From an uncultured Lachnospiraceae bacterium (GTDB lineage: Bacteria > Bacillota > Clostridia > Lachnospirales > Lachnospiraceae): a DNA stretch of 22,331 nucleotides. The notes beneath the pieces are model-generated. The model did no database searches and was not told the DNA's origin. It saw only the letters and a list, made by a program, of their open reading frames with translations. Location: contig CAJUBR010000041.1 of NCBI GenBank assembly GCA_910584695.1, forward strand, positions 1 through 22,331, read 5' to 3'. Both the position numbers and the translations under genes were made by a program. Below, piece by piece: positions 8,086 to 16,195 of the stretch. The stretch's first letter is position 1, and each line of letters opens with the position of its first letter.

Positions 8086-8295
8086 ATGAAAGAAGGAATT
8101 CATCCAAATTATTATCAGGCAAAAGTTGTTTGTAACTGTGGTAATGAGTTCGTAACGGGCTCGACCAAGGAAGAGATACATGTAGAGATTTGTTCGAAGT
8201 GTCATTCTTTCTATACAGGTCAGCAGAAGGCTGCACAGGCTCGCGGTCGTATTGATAAATTCAATCGTAAGTACGGAGTTAATCAGGCTAATTAG
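8086..8295 (+). CDS. rpmE: 50S ribosomal protein L31, zinc-binding form
   Basis: A 69-residue ribosomal protein of the large subunit that sits at the subunit interface near the central protuberance. MKEGIHPNYY is the canonical start. Cys16, Cys18, Cys36 and Cys39 (CNCG and CSKC) are the four zinc ligands, so this is the C+ paralogue rather than the zinc-free one induced by zinc starvation. GAGAGGTG precedes the ATG. The gene is flanked by rho and a strong terminator, as in many Firmicutes. Confidence 0.96.
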   Translation: MKEGIHPNYYQAKVVCNCGNEFVTGSTKEEIHVEICSKCHSFYTGQQKAAQARGRIDKFNRKYGVNQAN

Positions 8296-8306
8296 TAACG
8301 TTTCTA

Positions 8307-8335
8307 GGTTGAGATTGAATAATCTCAGCCTTTTT
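8307..8335 (+). terminator. Intrinsic terminator after rpmE
   Basis: GGTTGAGATT and AATCTCAGCC form a 10-bp stem (one G-U) with a GAAT loop, followed directly by five Ts. It lies 12 bases after the rpmE stop. Confidence 0.88.
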
Positions 8336-8369
8336 GCGTTTTATTAGAAAAGAATAGAGGTTATAATAC

Positions 8370-9482
8370 ATGGAAGAAAGATTACCAAAGGGAACGCTTG
8401 GGGGACAGGCTGTGATGGAAGGTGTTATGATGAAGGGAACGGATAGTTATTCCGTAGCAGTCAGAAAACCGGATCACAAAATAGAAGTAAAATTAAATAA
8501 ATACCAGTCTTATGGTGACAAGCATACATTTTGTAAAGTACCGTTTGTTCGGGGAATTGTTAATTTTATAGAGTCTATGGTACTTGGAATGAAAACGCTT
8601 ACCTATTCCTCTTCATTTTATGAAGAAGAGGAAACGGAGACAAAGACGGATAAGGTTTTTAAAAAGATTTTTAAGGAGAAGGCAGAGAGTGCTTTACTTG
8701 GCTTTACCGTTTTTCTGTCTATTGTGATTGCAGCTGCGTTATTTTTGATGCTGCCGACAGGGATTGCCCAGTTGGTGGGACGGTGGGTGAAAAGTCACAT
8801 CCTTTTAGCTTTGATCGAGGGGGTCATTCGCCTTACTATTTTCATTATTTATGTTTTGCTGATCTCCCAAATGGAGGATATTAAACGGGTATTTATGTAC
8901 CATGGTGCAGAGCATAAAACGATTAACTGTTATGAGTCGGGAGATGAACTGACACCGGAGAATGTGGCAAAACATAGCCGTTATCACAAACGCTGTGGAA
9001 CCAGTTTTTTGTTTGTTGTAATGGTCATTAGTATTTTTGTGTTTATGTTTATTACAGCCCGGCAGATGTGGCTTCGTTTTGTATTAAGGCTGATATTGGT
9101 TCCCGTTGTAGCAAGTCTGTCCTATGAATTTATCCGGTTAGCAGGACGAAGTGACAGTGCATTTTTTGATATCCTCAGTAAGCCGGGTATGTGGATTCAG
9201 AAAATAACGACAAAAGAACCGGATGAGGAAATGATTCAGGTTGCCATTATTTCAGTAGAAGCAGTTCTCTATGGAAAAGCATATGTCAAAGCTGTAAACG
9301 AGACTCAGGGGATTGGGATGGAAGAAGATTCGGAAGAAAATGAAAATACAGGGGAGGATTTAGAGGAAGAAGTGCGTTATGACAAGGAAACCTCTGATGC
9401 ATATAGAGAATCAGGGATTACGGAGCCGGATGATGAGATAGATAATATTTCGGATTTTGAAAAGAGTTTTTTTGAGGATTAA
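8370..9482 (+). CDS. yqhQ: DUF1385 membrane protein YqhQ
   Basis: A 370-residue integral membrane protein of the DUF1385/YqhQ family; its biochemical role is unknown to me. The family signature GGQAVMEGVMM occurs at residues 11-21. About four membrane helices follow: around 105-130, 140-165, 210-230 and 230-250. A conserved histidine- and cysteine-bearing loop (YHGAEHKTINCYE, then HSRYHKRCGTSF) lies between them and could bind a metal. The C-terminal 70 residues are strongly acidic and likely cytosolic. ATG 8370 is preceded by AGAGG at nine bases. prmC starts only three bases after the stop, so the two are co-translated. Position between rpmE and prmC is common in Clostridia. Confidence 0.92.
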   Translation: MEERLPKGTLGGQAVMEGVMMKGTDSYSVAVRKPDHKIEVKLNKYQSYGDKHTFCKVPFVRGIVNFIESMVLGMKTLTYSSSFYEEEETETKTDKVFKKIFKEKAESALLGFTVFLSIVIAAALFLMLPTGIAQLVGRWVKSHILLALIEGVIRLTIFIIYVLLISQMEDIKRVFMYHGAEHKTINCYESGDELTPENVAKHSRYHKRCGTSFLFVVMVISIFVFMFITARQMWLRFVLRLILVPVVASLSYEFIRLAGRSDSAFFDILSKPGMWIQKITTKEPDEEMIQVAIISVEAVLYGKAYVKAVNETQGIGMEEDSEENENTGEDLEEEVRYDKETSDAYRESGITEPDDEIDNISDFEKSFFED

Positions 9483-9485
9483 AGT

Positions 9486-10334
9486 ATGGCAACTATTCAG
9501 GAGTTACTGATTCTTGGAAAAGAAAAATTAGAAAAAAGCGGAAATGAATATGCAAAGTATGAGCGTAAAATTCTTTTAGAAGAAGTTCTTGGATGTAATT
9601 ACATGTATATGTTGATGAATGGTAATATGGAAGTCGAAGCAGACAAGGAACAGCAGTATATGGAATGGATTGAGAAACGCTGTACCCATTACCCGTTACA
9701 ATATTTACTGGGATATGCACATTTTATGGACTATACGTTCCATGTGGATGAAAATGTGCTGATACCGAGAAATGATACAGAAGTTTTAGTGGAATGTGCA
9801 AATAGGGTATTCGAACAGCATTTTAATGACTGTTCTGATATAAGGGTACTGGATTTGTGCTGCGGTTCGGGATGTATCGGTATATCCCTTAAACTTTATC
9901 ATCCGAATATAGGGCTTGTATTGTCAGATATATCGAGAGAAGCCTTGGCAGTTACACAGAAAAATTTATCCAGATATGAATTAAAGGCGGAAGTGATTTG
10001 CAGTAATTTATTTGAAGCTTTTACTGGCAGGGTGCATATGATTGTCAGTAATCCACCTTATATAAAGCATGGTATCATTGATACACTTATGCCGGAAGTA
10101 AAAGAATATGAACCGATGAAGGCATTAGACGGAGGAAATGACGGACTGGATTTTTACAGGAGGATTATCGATGAATCTCCAGAGCAGCTATGTTCTAAGG
10201 GATGGCTTATGTTTGAGATTGGATATGATCAGGCAGATGAGGTAAGGATGCTGATGGAAAAAAGGGGATTTTTGGATGTAACGGTGCAAAAAGATTATGC
10301 CGGTCTTGACCGTGTTGTGTATGGACATTTGTAG
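9486..10334 (+). CDS. prmC: Peptide chain release factor N5-glutamine methyltransferase
   Basis: A cytosolic SAM-dependent enzyme that methylates the glutamine of the GGQ motif in release factors RF1 and RF2, here presumably the product of the adjacent prfA. The 282-residue protein has the PrmC N-terminal helical domain (1-85), PLQYLLGYAHFMDYTF, the SAM-binding loop VLDLCCGSGCIGISL and the substrate-glutamine motif NPPY (189-192). The start at 9486 lies three bases behind yqhQ. The gap of 145 bp to prfA is filled by an unusual palindromic element. Confidence 0.95.
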   Translation: MATIQELLILGKEKLEKSGNEYAKYERKILLEEVLGCNYMYMLMNGNMEVEADKEQQYMEWIEKRCTHYPLQYLLGYAHFMDYTFHVDENVLIPRNDTEVLVECANRVFEQHFNDCSDIRVLDLCCGSGCIGISLKLYHPNIGLVLSDISREALAVTQKNLSRYELKAEVICSNLFEAFTGRVHMIVSNPPYIKHGIIDTLMPEVKEYEPMKALDGGNDGLDFYRRIIDESPEQLCSKGWLMFEIGYDQADEVRMLMEKRGFLDVTVQKDYAGLDRVVYGHL

Positions 10335-10370
10335 CGGTGCACATATACGTATTGTTCATTGTATTATTTA

Positions 10371-10449
10371 AGGTAGGCAATTGCGAAACTTTGTTTTCGT
10401 TACCGACCGCCTCACAATATTTTGAAAATAAAAAGTATCGCAATTACCT
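10371..10449 (+). repeat. Palindromic element between prmC and prfA
   Basis: The left arm 10371-10398 and the right arm 10424-10449 are imperfect inverted repeats. Both carry AGGTA, ATTGCGA, ACTTT and TTTTC in the same order when one is reverse-complemented; a 3-4 base insertion and a few mismatches separate them. The loop is about 25 bases. The RNA would form one long hairpin that ends some 30 bases before the prfA start. It may be a small repetitive or MITE-like element, or a leader or RNA-processing signal. Confidence 0.55.
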
Positions 10450-10479
10450 AATTATTTCAGGAAAAGAGAGGAATGAAAG

Positions 10480-11556
10480 ATGTTTGATAAATTAGAAGAT
10501 ATATTAGCACGATATGAATCGGTATTGGAATTATTAAGTGATCCGGATGTGCTAAATAATCAGGAGCAGTATACGGCACTTATGAAGGAACAAAGTGATC
10601 TTGCACCGATTGCCGATAAATATAAAGAGTATCTGGCAGCAAAGCAGGCAATTGAGGATAGTCTGGCAATACTGGAAGAAGAAAAGGATGAAGAAATGCG
10701 GGAACTTGCAAAGGAGGAATTAAATGACTCCAAGACAGCAGTGGAACGCATTGAAAATGAACTGAAGATATTGCTGCTTCCAAAGGATCCAAATGATGAA
10801 AAAAACGTGGTGGTTGAATTACGTGCCGGTGCAGGCGGGGATGAATCCGCCTTATTTGCCGCAGAAATATTCCGTATGTATCAGAAGTATGCTGATAGGA
10901 TGCATTGGAAAACGGAGTTAATCAGCTTAAATGAAAACGGTATTGGAGGCTTTAAAGAATGTTCTTTTATGATTAACGGCAAGGGAGCATTTTCAAGGTT
11001 AAAATACGAGAGCGGGGTACATCGGGTACAGCGTGTTCCGGAAACAGAATCCGGTGGAAGAATTCATACTTCTACGATGACTGTTGCAATTATGCCCGAA
11101 GCGGAGGAAGTGGATTTTGAACTGGATATGAATGACTGTAGATTTGATGTGTTTCGTGCATCGGGAAATGGCGGACAGTGCGTTAATACAACAGATTCTG
11201 CAGTTCGTCTGACGCATATTCCTACAGGTATTGTTATTTCCTGTCAGGATGAGAAATCCCAGCTTAAGAATAAAGATAAAGCCTTAAAGGTATTACGTGC
11301 AAAGTTATATGATATGGAACTGCAAAAGGCTCATGATGCAGAAGCAGAGCTTCGTAAAAGCCAGGTAGGAACGGGAGACCGTTCAGAAAAAATCCGTACT
11401 TATAATTTTCCTCAGGGGCGGGTGACGGATCACCGTATTAAGCTTACGCTGCATAAGCTTGATCAGGTTATGGATGGTGATCTGGATGAGATTATCGACA
11501 GCCTTATTGCAGCCGATCAGGCAATCCGTTTAAGCCGTTTAAATGAAGGGGAATAA
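10480..11556 (+). CDS. prfA: Peptide chain release factor 1
   Basis: RF1 recognises UAA and UAG in the ribosomal A site and triggers peptide release. The 358-residue length is standard. The codon-recognition tripeptide of the P-x-T type is PET at 187-189, which separates it from RF2 (SPF). The GGQ catalytic motif is at 231-233 in GNGGQCVNTTDSAVR. The C-terminal segment with YNFPQGRVTDHRI is intact. GAGAGGA precedes the ATG by seven bases. It probably shares a transcript with prmC across the palindromic element. Confidence 0.97.
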   Translation: MFDKLEDILARYESVLELLSDPDVLNNQEQYTALMKEQSDLAPIADKYKEYLAAKQAIEDSLAILEEEKDEEMRELAKEELNDSKTAVERIENELKILLLPKDPNDEKNVVVELRAGAGGDESALFAAEIFRMYQKYADRMHWKTELISLNENGIGGFKECSFMINGKGAFSRLKYESGVHRVQRVPETESGGRIHTSTMTVAIMPEAEEVDFELDMNDCRFDVFRASGNGGQCVNTTDSAVRLTHIPTGIVISCQDEKSQLKNKDKALKVLRAKLYDMELQKAHDAEAELRKSQVGTGDRSEKIRTYNFPQGRVTDHRIKLTLHKLDQVMDGDLDEIIDSLIAADQAIRLSRLNEGE

Positions 11557-11613
11557 ACTTAGAGAATCTTTGCCTAATGGATTATTATATTCCAAAATCT
11601 AAAGCCAAGGCAC

Positions 11614-11650
11614 CATATTTTTTGAAAATATGCTCGAAATATGTTAATAT
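11614..11650 (+). promoter_or_regulatory. Promoter with palindrome over the -35 box
   Basis: TTGAAA (11622-11627) and TAATAT (11645-11650) are 17 bases apart. A perfect inverted repeat CATATTTT-TTG-AAAATATG (11614-11632) covers the -35 box, so it could be an operator, or part of a bidirectional or weak terminator after prfA. Confidence 0.5.
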
Positions 11651-11698
11651 ATGTCTGCTATATTCAAATTGTATATTAGTAAGAAAAGGAGAAAACAA

Positions 11699-12283
11699 AT
11701 GAAAAAGTTTAGCATGACATTTATTTTAACGGAGCTGGCAGTATTACTGGCAATCAGTTTTATTGCAGGGCTGATTATCACCGCTTGTATGGGAGCAGAG
11801 GATTTACTGCATGGTGCTGTCAGTATGGGAGGAATTGTTTTTTTCTTTGGAGGATGTGTTTATCTGGGACTTTCAAGTGCGATTACACAGCATTTTGCGG
11901 AAAAGACCATGGAAAAGAATTCAAAGGAAAAGGATTTTAGAGAGTATAGTACGTTCTATTCTTCTGGTGCAATTATAAGAATTGATGAAGCAACAGGAAG
12001 AATTGCTTATGTTTCAAACCAGAATCCCTTTGAATTTCAGATGATTTCCGCTAAGGATATTTCAAAAATCCGTACCCATTATATAAAGGGGCCTTTAGGT
12101 GGAACCAGTTATGTATGTTTTGAATTCGTTTATAATGGTAAGAGAGTGAAAATTCCAACCTTTACGTCAAATCAGGTGTACAGTATGGAATCCTCTGAAG
12201 TTTTGACTGCGATTTCAAAAGCAGATGCTTATTGTGAGATTTTGCAAAATACAAAAAATGCCATAATGGAAAAGGATGCATAG
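11699..12283 (+). CDS. Unrecognised membrane protein, two helices
   Basis: A 194-residue protein that I cannot assign to a family. ATG 11699 is chosen over the in-frame ATG at 11651 because AAAGGAG lies seven bases upstream, the MKKFSMTFIL start leads straight into a membrane helix, and the earlier ATG falls at the likely transcription start. Two hydrophobic helices (about 8-30 and 40-63) form a hairpin. A soluble cytosolic-type domain follows, with an alternating beta pattern (GAIIRIDEATGRIAYVSNQN, then TSYVCFEFVYNGKRVKIPTF) that looks like a PH-like or bacterial-PH-like strand arrangement. The downstream gene encodes another small membrane protein 70 bases later, so the two probably form an operon. 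Confidence 0.7.
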   Translation: MKKFSMTFILTELAVLLAISFIAGLIITACMGAEDLLHGAVSMGGIVFFFGGCVYLGLSSAITQHFAEKTMEKNSKEKDFREYSTFYSSGAIIRIDEATGRIAYVSNQNPFEFQMISAKDISKIRTHYIKGPLGGTSYVCFEFVYNGKRVKIPTFTSNQVYSMESSEVLTAISKADAYCEILQNTKNAIMEKDA

Positions 12284-12353
12284 TATGGTGGTGGAGGAAT
12301 GCAGCTACATACTGCAAAAGGAATGCGATAACAAAAGAAACAGGTGATACAGC

Positions 12354-12806
12354 ATGGGGAAGGATATAATTTATAATATATTATTTGTAATAATTGTTTT
12401 GAGTGTGCTATGTGTGTTTTTTGGCAGGTTGATCTTGGTTTTTATTATTCGGCATACTAATACAGAAACTCAAAAATGTAAAAAATGTAAAGGAATCATG
12501 ACGGCGGTAGAATCCTTTTTATACCTGATTCCTGTTTATTTTGATGACGAACATGAGGAAAGTGCAGAATATTATATTCGAAATGCGAAGCCTATTGCGG
12601 ATGATTCCCAGATTCCAAGCGGTAACAGGGCATGCTATCTTCATGTTTTTCAGTGTCAGGATTGTGGATATAAAAATATTAGCATTGTAGATTTTTTGAA
12701 AGTAAGGGAAACAGACATGATAAAAGGCGGGGAGATTTATCCGTATGAAGAATTTGAGCATTTTATCAGCAATCGTTATATAAAAGAGGAACAGGATGTT
12801 TGTTAG
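12354..12806 (+). CDS. Unrecognised membrane-anchored zinc-ribbon-like protein
   Basis: A 150-residue protein with one N-terminal membrane helix (about 6-32) and a soluble part holding two CxxC pairs, CKKC near residue 42 and CQDC near 101. The pairs are about 55 residues apart and could together bind one zinc ion as a split zinc ribbon. No family is recognised. AGGTGATACAGC precedes the ATG. It lies 70 bases after the other small membrane gene on the same strand and likely shares its transcript; a joint function is only guessed from proximity. Confidence 0.7.
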   Translation: MGKDIIYNILFVIIVLSVLCVFFGRLILVFIIRHTNTETQKCKKCKGIMTAVESFLYLIPVYFDDEHEESAEYYIRNAKPIADDSQIPSGNRACYLHVFQCQDCGYKNISIVDFLKVRETDMIKGGEIYPYEEFEHFISNRYIKEEQDVC

Positions 12807-12833
12807 TATGATCTGGTGTATGAGCCGGAATGG

Positions 12834-12968
12834 TTTATTCCTGCGAGCAATGAGTCAAGCGGACATGCTTGCATGTCCATTTGACAAATGTTGCAAGGGT
12901 CAAATACCCTGCAGCTCTGCTGCATTGGAAGTTTGATGCCCCGTAGCTTGCTGCGGGGTTATTGACTA
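12834..12968 (+). repeat. Dispersed intergenic repeat, long copy A with four hairpins
   Basis: The ends match copy B at 5349-5430. Inside are four short perfect or near-perfect hairpins in a row: GGACATGC/GCATGTCC (12861-12878, loop TT), GGGT/ACCC (12897-12909), TGCAGC/GCTGCA (12910-12924) and CCCCGTAGC/GCTGCGGGG (12939-12958, loop TT). The last is followed by TTATTG and could terminate transcription from the upstream gene. The motif GTCAA/TTGAC recurs several times in both copies. Confidence 0.65.
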
Positions 12969-13046
12969 AAAAATGTTACAGCAATCCTATTTTGGCAACA
13001 AAAGATTTTAAAGGGAGTTGTTGACATGGAAAGGCAAAATATGCTA

Positions 13047-13076
13047 TTGACAATATAGGGATTCCTATTTTAATAT
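13047..13076 (+). promoter_or_regulatory. Candidate promoter of the exopolysaccharide cluster
   Basis: An exact TTGACA (13047-13052) is followed after 18 bases by TAATAT (13071-13076). The spacer contains the perfect inverted repeat ATAGG-GATT-CCTAT (13055-13068), which is well placed for a repressor. Another TTGACA at 13021 lacks a matching -10. Confidence 0.5.
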
Positions 13077-13161
13077 AGTATATGCAGTGTATACAGTTGA
13101 ACACAAGAAACGAACCCTGATTGTATACCTAATTTTGGAGCCTGTCAGGAGGAACAGTCAT

Positions 13162-14241
13162 ATGAAAATCGGTTTTGTAATAGGTAACATGAGCCATACA
13201 GGGGGTACGGAAAGAGTACTTCAGCTAATCGCAAACGGACTGAACCAAAGAGGATATCAAATTGTCGTCATCAGTATGTGGGGGAAAAAGGAGCTTGCAT
13301 TTCCGCTAAATAAACAGATAAGGAGATACCGGCTTGCAGCAAAATATCCGAAGGGAGTCGGACAGAATCTGAAAAACATTGTGTCTCTTTATCAGATTGT
13401 TAAGAAGGAACAAATTACAGTATTGATTGACGTGGATTTGATTTTGACATTCTACAGTCTGCCAGTAAAATGGTGTCTGCCGGAGCTTAGGCGTATTTCA
13501 TGGGAACATTTTAATTACTATTATCAATTTCGGAAAAATAACAGAATCCGCAGGCTTGCTATGCGGATGGCAGCAAGATTTTCCGATGTGGTATTGGTTT
13601 TGTCAAAGGAAGACGAATCCTATTACCGTGATCATTTAAATATCCATGGCCGTTTGTGCCAGATTTATAATCCCAATACTTATGAAGGGGTAGTGGGTAG
13701 TACAACAGAAACAAAAATGGTTTTTGCAGCAGGAAGATTAACAAAAGCAAAGGGATTTGATTATTTACTGCAAAGCTGGGCACTTTTAGAAAAAGATTTT
13801 CCAGATTGGAAATTGGTAATTGCAGGGGACGGAGAAGAGAAAGAAGCCCTGCTTAGGAGTAAGGGGGAGAAAGAACTAAAATCAGTGGATTTTATTGGCT
13901 GTGTTGCAGATATAGAGTCTTATTATGAAAAATCAGCTTTTTTTGTACTTCCTTCCAGAAATGAAGGCTTTGGTATGGTACTAATTGAAGCTATGGCATA
14001 TAAAAAACCGGTTGTCAGTTTTGCCTGTAAGGCGGGACCAAGAGATATCATTACGAATGGAGAGAATGGATTTTTAATTTCAACCGGGGATTATCAAGCA
14101 TTTGCCGATAAGATGCGTATTCTGATGGAATCTGAAGAACTGCGAAAACGTATGGGAGAGAAGGCTCAAGAATCTACAAAGCGTTTTGATATAGAAAGAA
14201 TTCTTGCAAAATGGGAAGATTTATTAGAACTGACGGAATAG
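13162..14241 (+). CDS. Glycosyltransferase, GT4 family (GT-B fold)
   Basis: A 359-residue retaining glycosyltransferase, presumably acting at the cytosolic face of the membrane on a cell-surface glycan. The start at 13162 is set by AGGAGGA eight bases upstream and by the typical MKIGFVIGNMSHTGGTERV opening; the in-frame Met at 13087 has no such site. The C-terminal Rossmann half has FAAGRLTKAKGFDYLL and the donor-binding E-x7-E motif (E268 and E276 in EGFGMVLIEAM). The sugar donor and acceptor cannot be read from the sequence. It is the first gene behind the candidate promoter, 51 bases before the GT8 gene. Confidence 0.9.
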   Translation: MKIGFVIGNMSHTGGTERVLQLIANGLNQRGYQIVVISMWGKKELAFPLNKQIRRYRLAAKYPKGVGQNLKNIVSLYQIVKKEQITVLIDVDLILTFYSLPVKWCLPELRRISWEHFNYYYQFRKNNRIRRLAMRMAARFSDVVLVLSKEDESYYRDHLNIHGRLCQIYNPNTYEGVVGSTTETKMVFAAGRLTKAKGFDYLLQSWALLEKDFPDWKLVIAGDGEEKEALLRSKGEKELKSVDFIGCVADIESYYEKSAFFVLPSRNEGFGMVLIEAMAYKKPVVSFACKAGPRDIITNGENGFLISTGDYQAFADKMRILMESEELRKRMGEKAQESTKRFDIERILAKWEDLLELTE

Positions 14242-14292
14242 GGACTTTTATATTATTTAATTTGATAGTATGCTAGATGAGAGGCTTGAATT

Positions 14293-15201
14293 ATGAATAT
14301 ATTAGTGACTTTGAATGACAATTATATAAAACCGTTGTTTATTATGTTGGAATCCTTATTTTATCATGAGAAAAAAACGATGAATATTTATATGTTTTAT
14401 TCGGATGTTTCAAAGGAGAACAGAAGACGGCTTGATACATATATTCAAAAGCAGGGGAGCTGTTTTATTCCAATTTATGTTGAAAATAACGTTTTTGGTG
14501 AGGCACCTGTTTTTCGCTATTTTACAAAGGAAATGTATTATCGGCTTCTTTGCAGTGAACTTCTGCCGGAAAAGGAGGAACGAGTATTATATCTGGACCC
14601 GGATATTTTGATTAGGGGACCTGTTTTTCCGCTATACGAAATGGATTTTTCGGGAAAGACGATAATAGGCATGGAGGACTATGCCATTAATCACATGCTT
14701 GTGGATAAAAAAGAAGCAATCGGATTTACAAAAGAAGATTCCTATATCAATTCAGGTGTATTATTATTTAATTTGAAAAAGATGCGGGAAAATTTTATAC
14801 TCAAAGATTTTATTTGTATTTTGGAACAATACAGCAGTGTGGTTTCTTTCCCTGATCAGGATGTGATTAATGTTTATTTTAAAAATGACATAAAGTTAGG
14901 AGAACGTATATACAATTATAATACAGGTTATGGAAGTGTTGGTGGAATGCTTATGCATATATTGGGGAAAAAAGATGTGAAAGATCCTGTAATTGTTCAT
15001 TATATGGGAAAATCAAAACCATGGCAGGTGGACTATTACGGAAAGTACTTTTTTGAATATTTTTCCTATTTAAAAAAGCATTTAAACTGGAAAGGAAAGA
15101 TATTGTTTGCTTTTAAACCGTGCTATGTGGGGGTCAAGATGGGAAAAGCACTGGTAAGAAAAACCAATATTTCATTAAAGAGAGAAGAGAGAGACAAATG
15201 A
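14293..15201 (+). CDS. Glycosyltransferase, GT8 family
   Basis: A 302-residue retaining GT-A glycosyltransferase of the GT8 (LgtC/galactosyl- or glucosyltransferase-like) family. It opens with MNILVTLNDNYIKPLFIMLESL, has the metal-binding DxD as D102-P-D104 in LYLDPDILI, then the GT8 hallmark YINSGVLLFNL, a DQDVIN segment, and the terminal HYMGKSKPW metal and donor motif. All catalytic motifs are present. The stop overlaps the next start as ATGA, so it is translationally coupled to the GT2 gene. The sugar is unknown. Confidence 0.92.
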   Translation: MNILVTLNDNYIKPLFIMLESLFYHEKKTMNIYMFYSDVSKENRRRLDTYIQKQGSCFIPIYVENNVFGEAPVFRYFTKEMYYRLLCSELLPEKEERVLYLDPDILIRGPVFPLYEMDFSGKTIIGMEDYAINHMLVDKKEAIGFTKEDSYINSGVLLFNLKKMRENFILKDFICILEQYSSVVSFPDQDVINVYFKNDIKLGERIYNYNTGYGSVGGMLMHILGKKDVKDPVIVHYMGKSKPWQVDYYGKYFFEYFSYLKKHLNWKGKILFAFKPCYVGVKMGKALVRKTNISLKREERDK

Positions 15202-16106
15202 CAAGAGAAAATAAAAAAGTGAGTATTATTATTCCGGCTTATAATGAGAGTACAGGGATTGCAGAGACGTTAAAGGAATTAATTGCGTATGTGGATATGA
15301 ATGAGACTGAAATAATTGTGATTGATGACGGCTCGACTGATAATACAGCAGATATTGTATGTAGTTTTCCAGAAGTGAAATTAATTGGTCACAATGAAAA
15401 CAGAGGGTATGGAACGGCCATAAAGACAGGAGTCCGAAACTCGAGAGGAGAAATTATCGTCTGGTATGATTCAGATGGACAGCATCGTCCGGAAGATTTG
15501 GAGAAAGTAGTGAATGAGATAAAAAGGAATAATCTGGATTATTGTATTGGTGTCCGTGGGAAGGATTCTTACGTAGACAAATCAAGAATTTTAGGAATGG
15601 CAGTATTGCGTTTGTTTTTGCGGATTACTTCACATCGGCAGGTGACGGATTTTAATTCCGGTCTTCGTGGATTTAAACGAGGTGTATTACTGAAATACCT
15701 TTCCTTTTTGCCAAAGCGTTTTGGTGCATCTACCGTTACCACCATGTTGATGCAGGAGGAGGATTATATTGGCAGTGAAGTACCGATTACGGCAAGAAAG
15801 AGAGTAGGAAAAAGTTCTGTAAAACAAATGCGGGACGGTTTCAGGACGATGGGACTGATTTTAAATATTATTTTATTATTTCATCCTATGAGGGTGTTTG
15901 GAGGTCTCGGTACTATCATGGTTTTGGCAGGTGCGTCCTACGGCATTGTCCGTGCATTGATGTGGAATGCCGGTTTGCCGGTGTTGGCGGCAGTATTGAT
16001 TTTGTTTGGAGTTCAACTGTTTTGTTTCGGATTGTTGTCACATCAAATCAGTTGTATGCGGAGAGCCCGGAATGAGAATCCTGACATATATACCATTATA
16101 AATTAG
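15198..16106 (+). CDS. Membrane glycosyltransferase, GT2 family (polyprenyl-phosphate type)
   Basis: A 302-residue inverting GT-A enzyme. The start is ATG 15198, overlapping the GT8 stop by ATGA; the in-frame Met at 15120 lies inside GT8 and is rejected. It has IIIPAYNES, the nucleotide-binding VIDDGSTDNT (D43, D44), the DxD D91-S-D93 in YDSDGQH, and FNSGLRGFK. Two C-terminal membrane helices (about 225-285) follow. This layout is that of DPM1/ArnC-like enzymes, which move a sugar onto polyprenyl phosphate, so it may supply a lipid-linked sugar for decoration of the glycan made by the neighbouring genes. That role is inferred. Confidence 0.88.
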   Translation: MTRENKKVSIIIPAYNESTGIAETLKELIAYVDMNETEIIVIDDGSTDNTADIVCSFPEVKLIGHNENRGYGTAIKTGVRNSRGEIIVWYDSDGQHRPEDLEKVVNEIKRNNLDYCIGVRGKDSYVDKSRILGMAVLRLFLRITSHRQVTDFNSGLRGFKRGVLLKYLSFLPKRFGASTVTTMLMQEEDYIGSEVPITARKRVGKSSVKQMRDGFRTMGLILNIILLFHPMRVFGGLGTIMVLAGASYGIVRALMWNAGLPVLAAVLILFGVQLFCFGLLSHQISCMRRARNENPDIYTIIN

Positions 16107-16195
16107 TTTAAGCTGGTAAGAATGGCAGGCGGAAGAAAGCTTTGTAACCGTTAAGCGGTAAATGGGGCACTTAATATAGTATTGAAGGTGAGAAT

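Larger units (their letters stand above)
12807..13161. other. Intergenic region with repeat and EPS promoter
   Basis: This 355-base stretch holds the long copy of a hairpin-rich repeat (12834-12968) and, closer to the glycosyltransferase gene, a candidate promoter at 13047-13076. No additional gene is seen. The leader from the promoter to the GT4 start is about 80 bases. Confidence 0.6.

Noticed and set aside
13087..13161. N-terminal extension of the GT4 gene to the upstream Met
   Set aside because: The extension sits at the likely transcription start, has no SD, and the Met at 13162 has an excellent AGGAGGA site and a standard GT4 opening.
15120..15197. N-terminal extension of the GT2 gene inside GT8
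   Set aside because: ATG 15198 with an ATGA overlap gives the typical GT2 start; the extension would duplicate coding sequence of GT8 in another frame.
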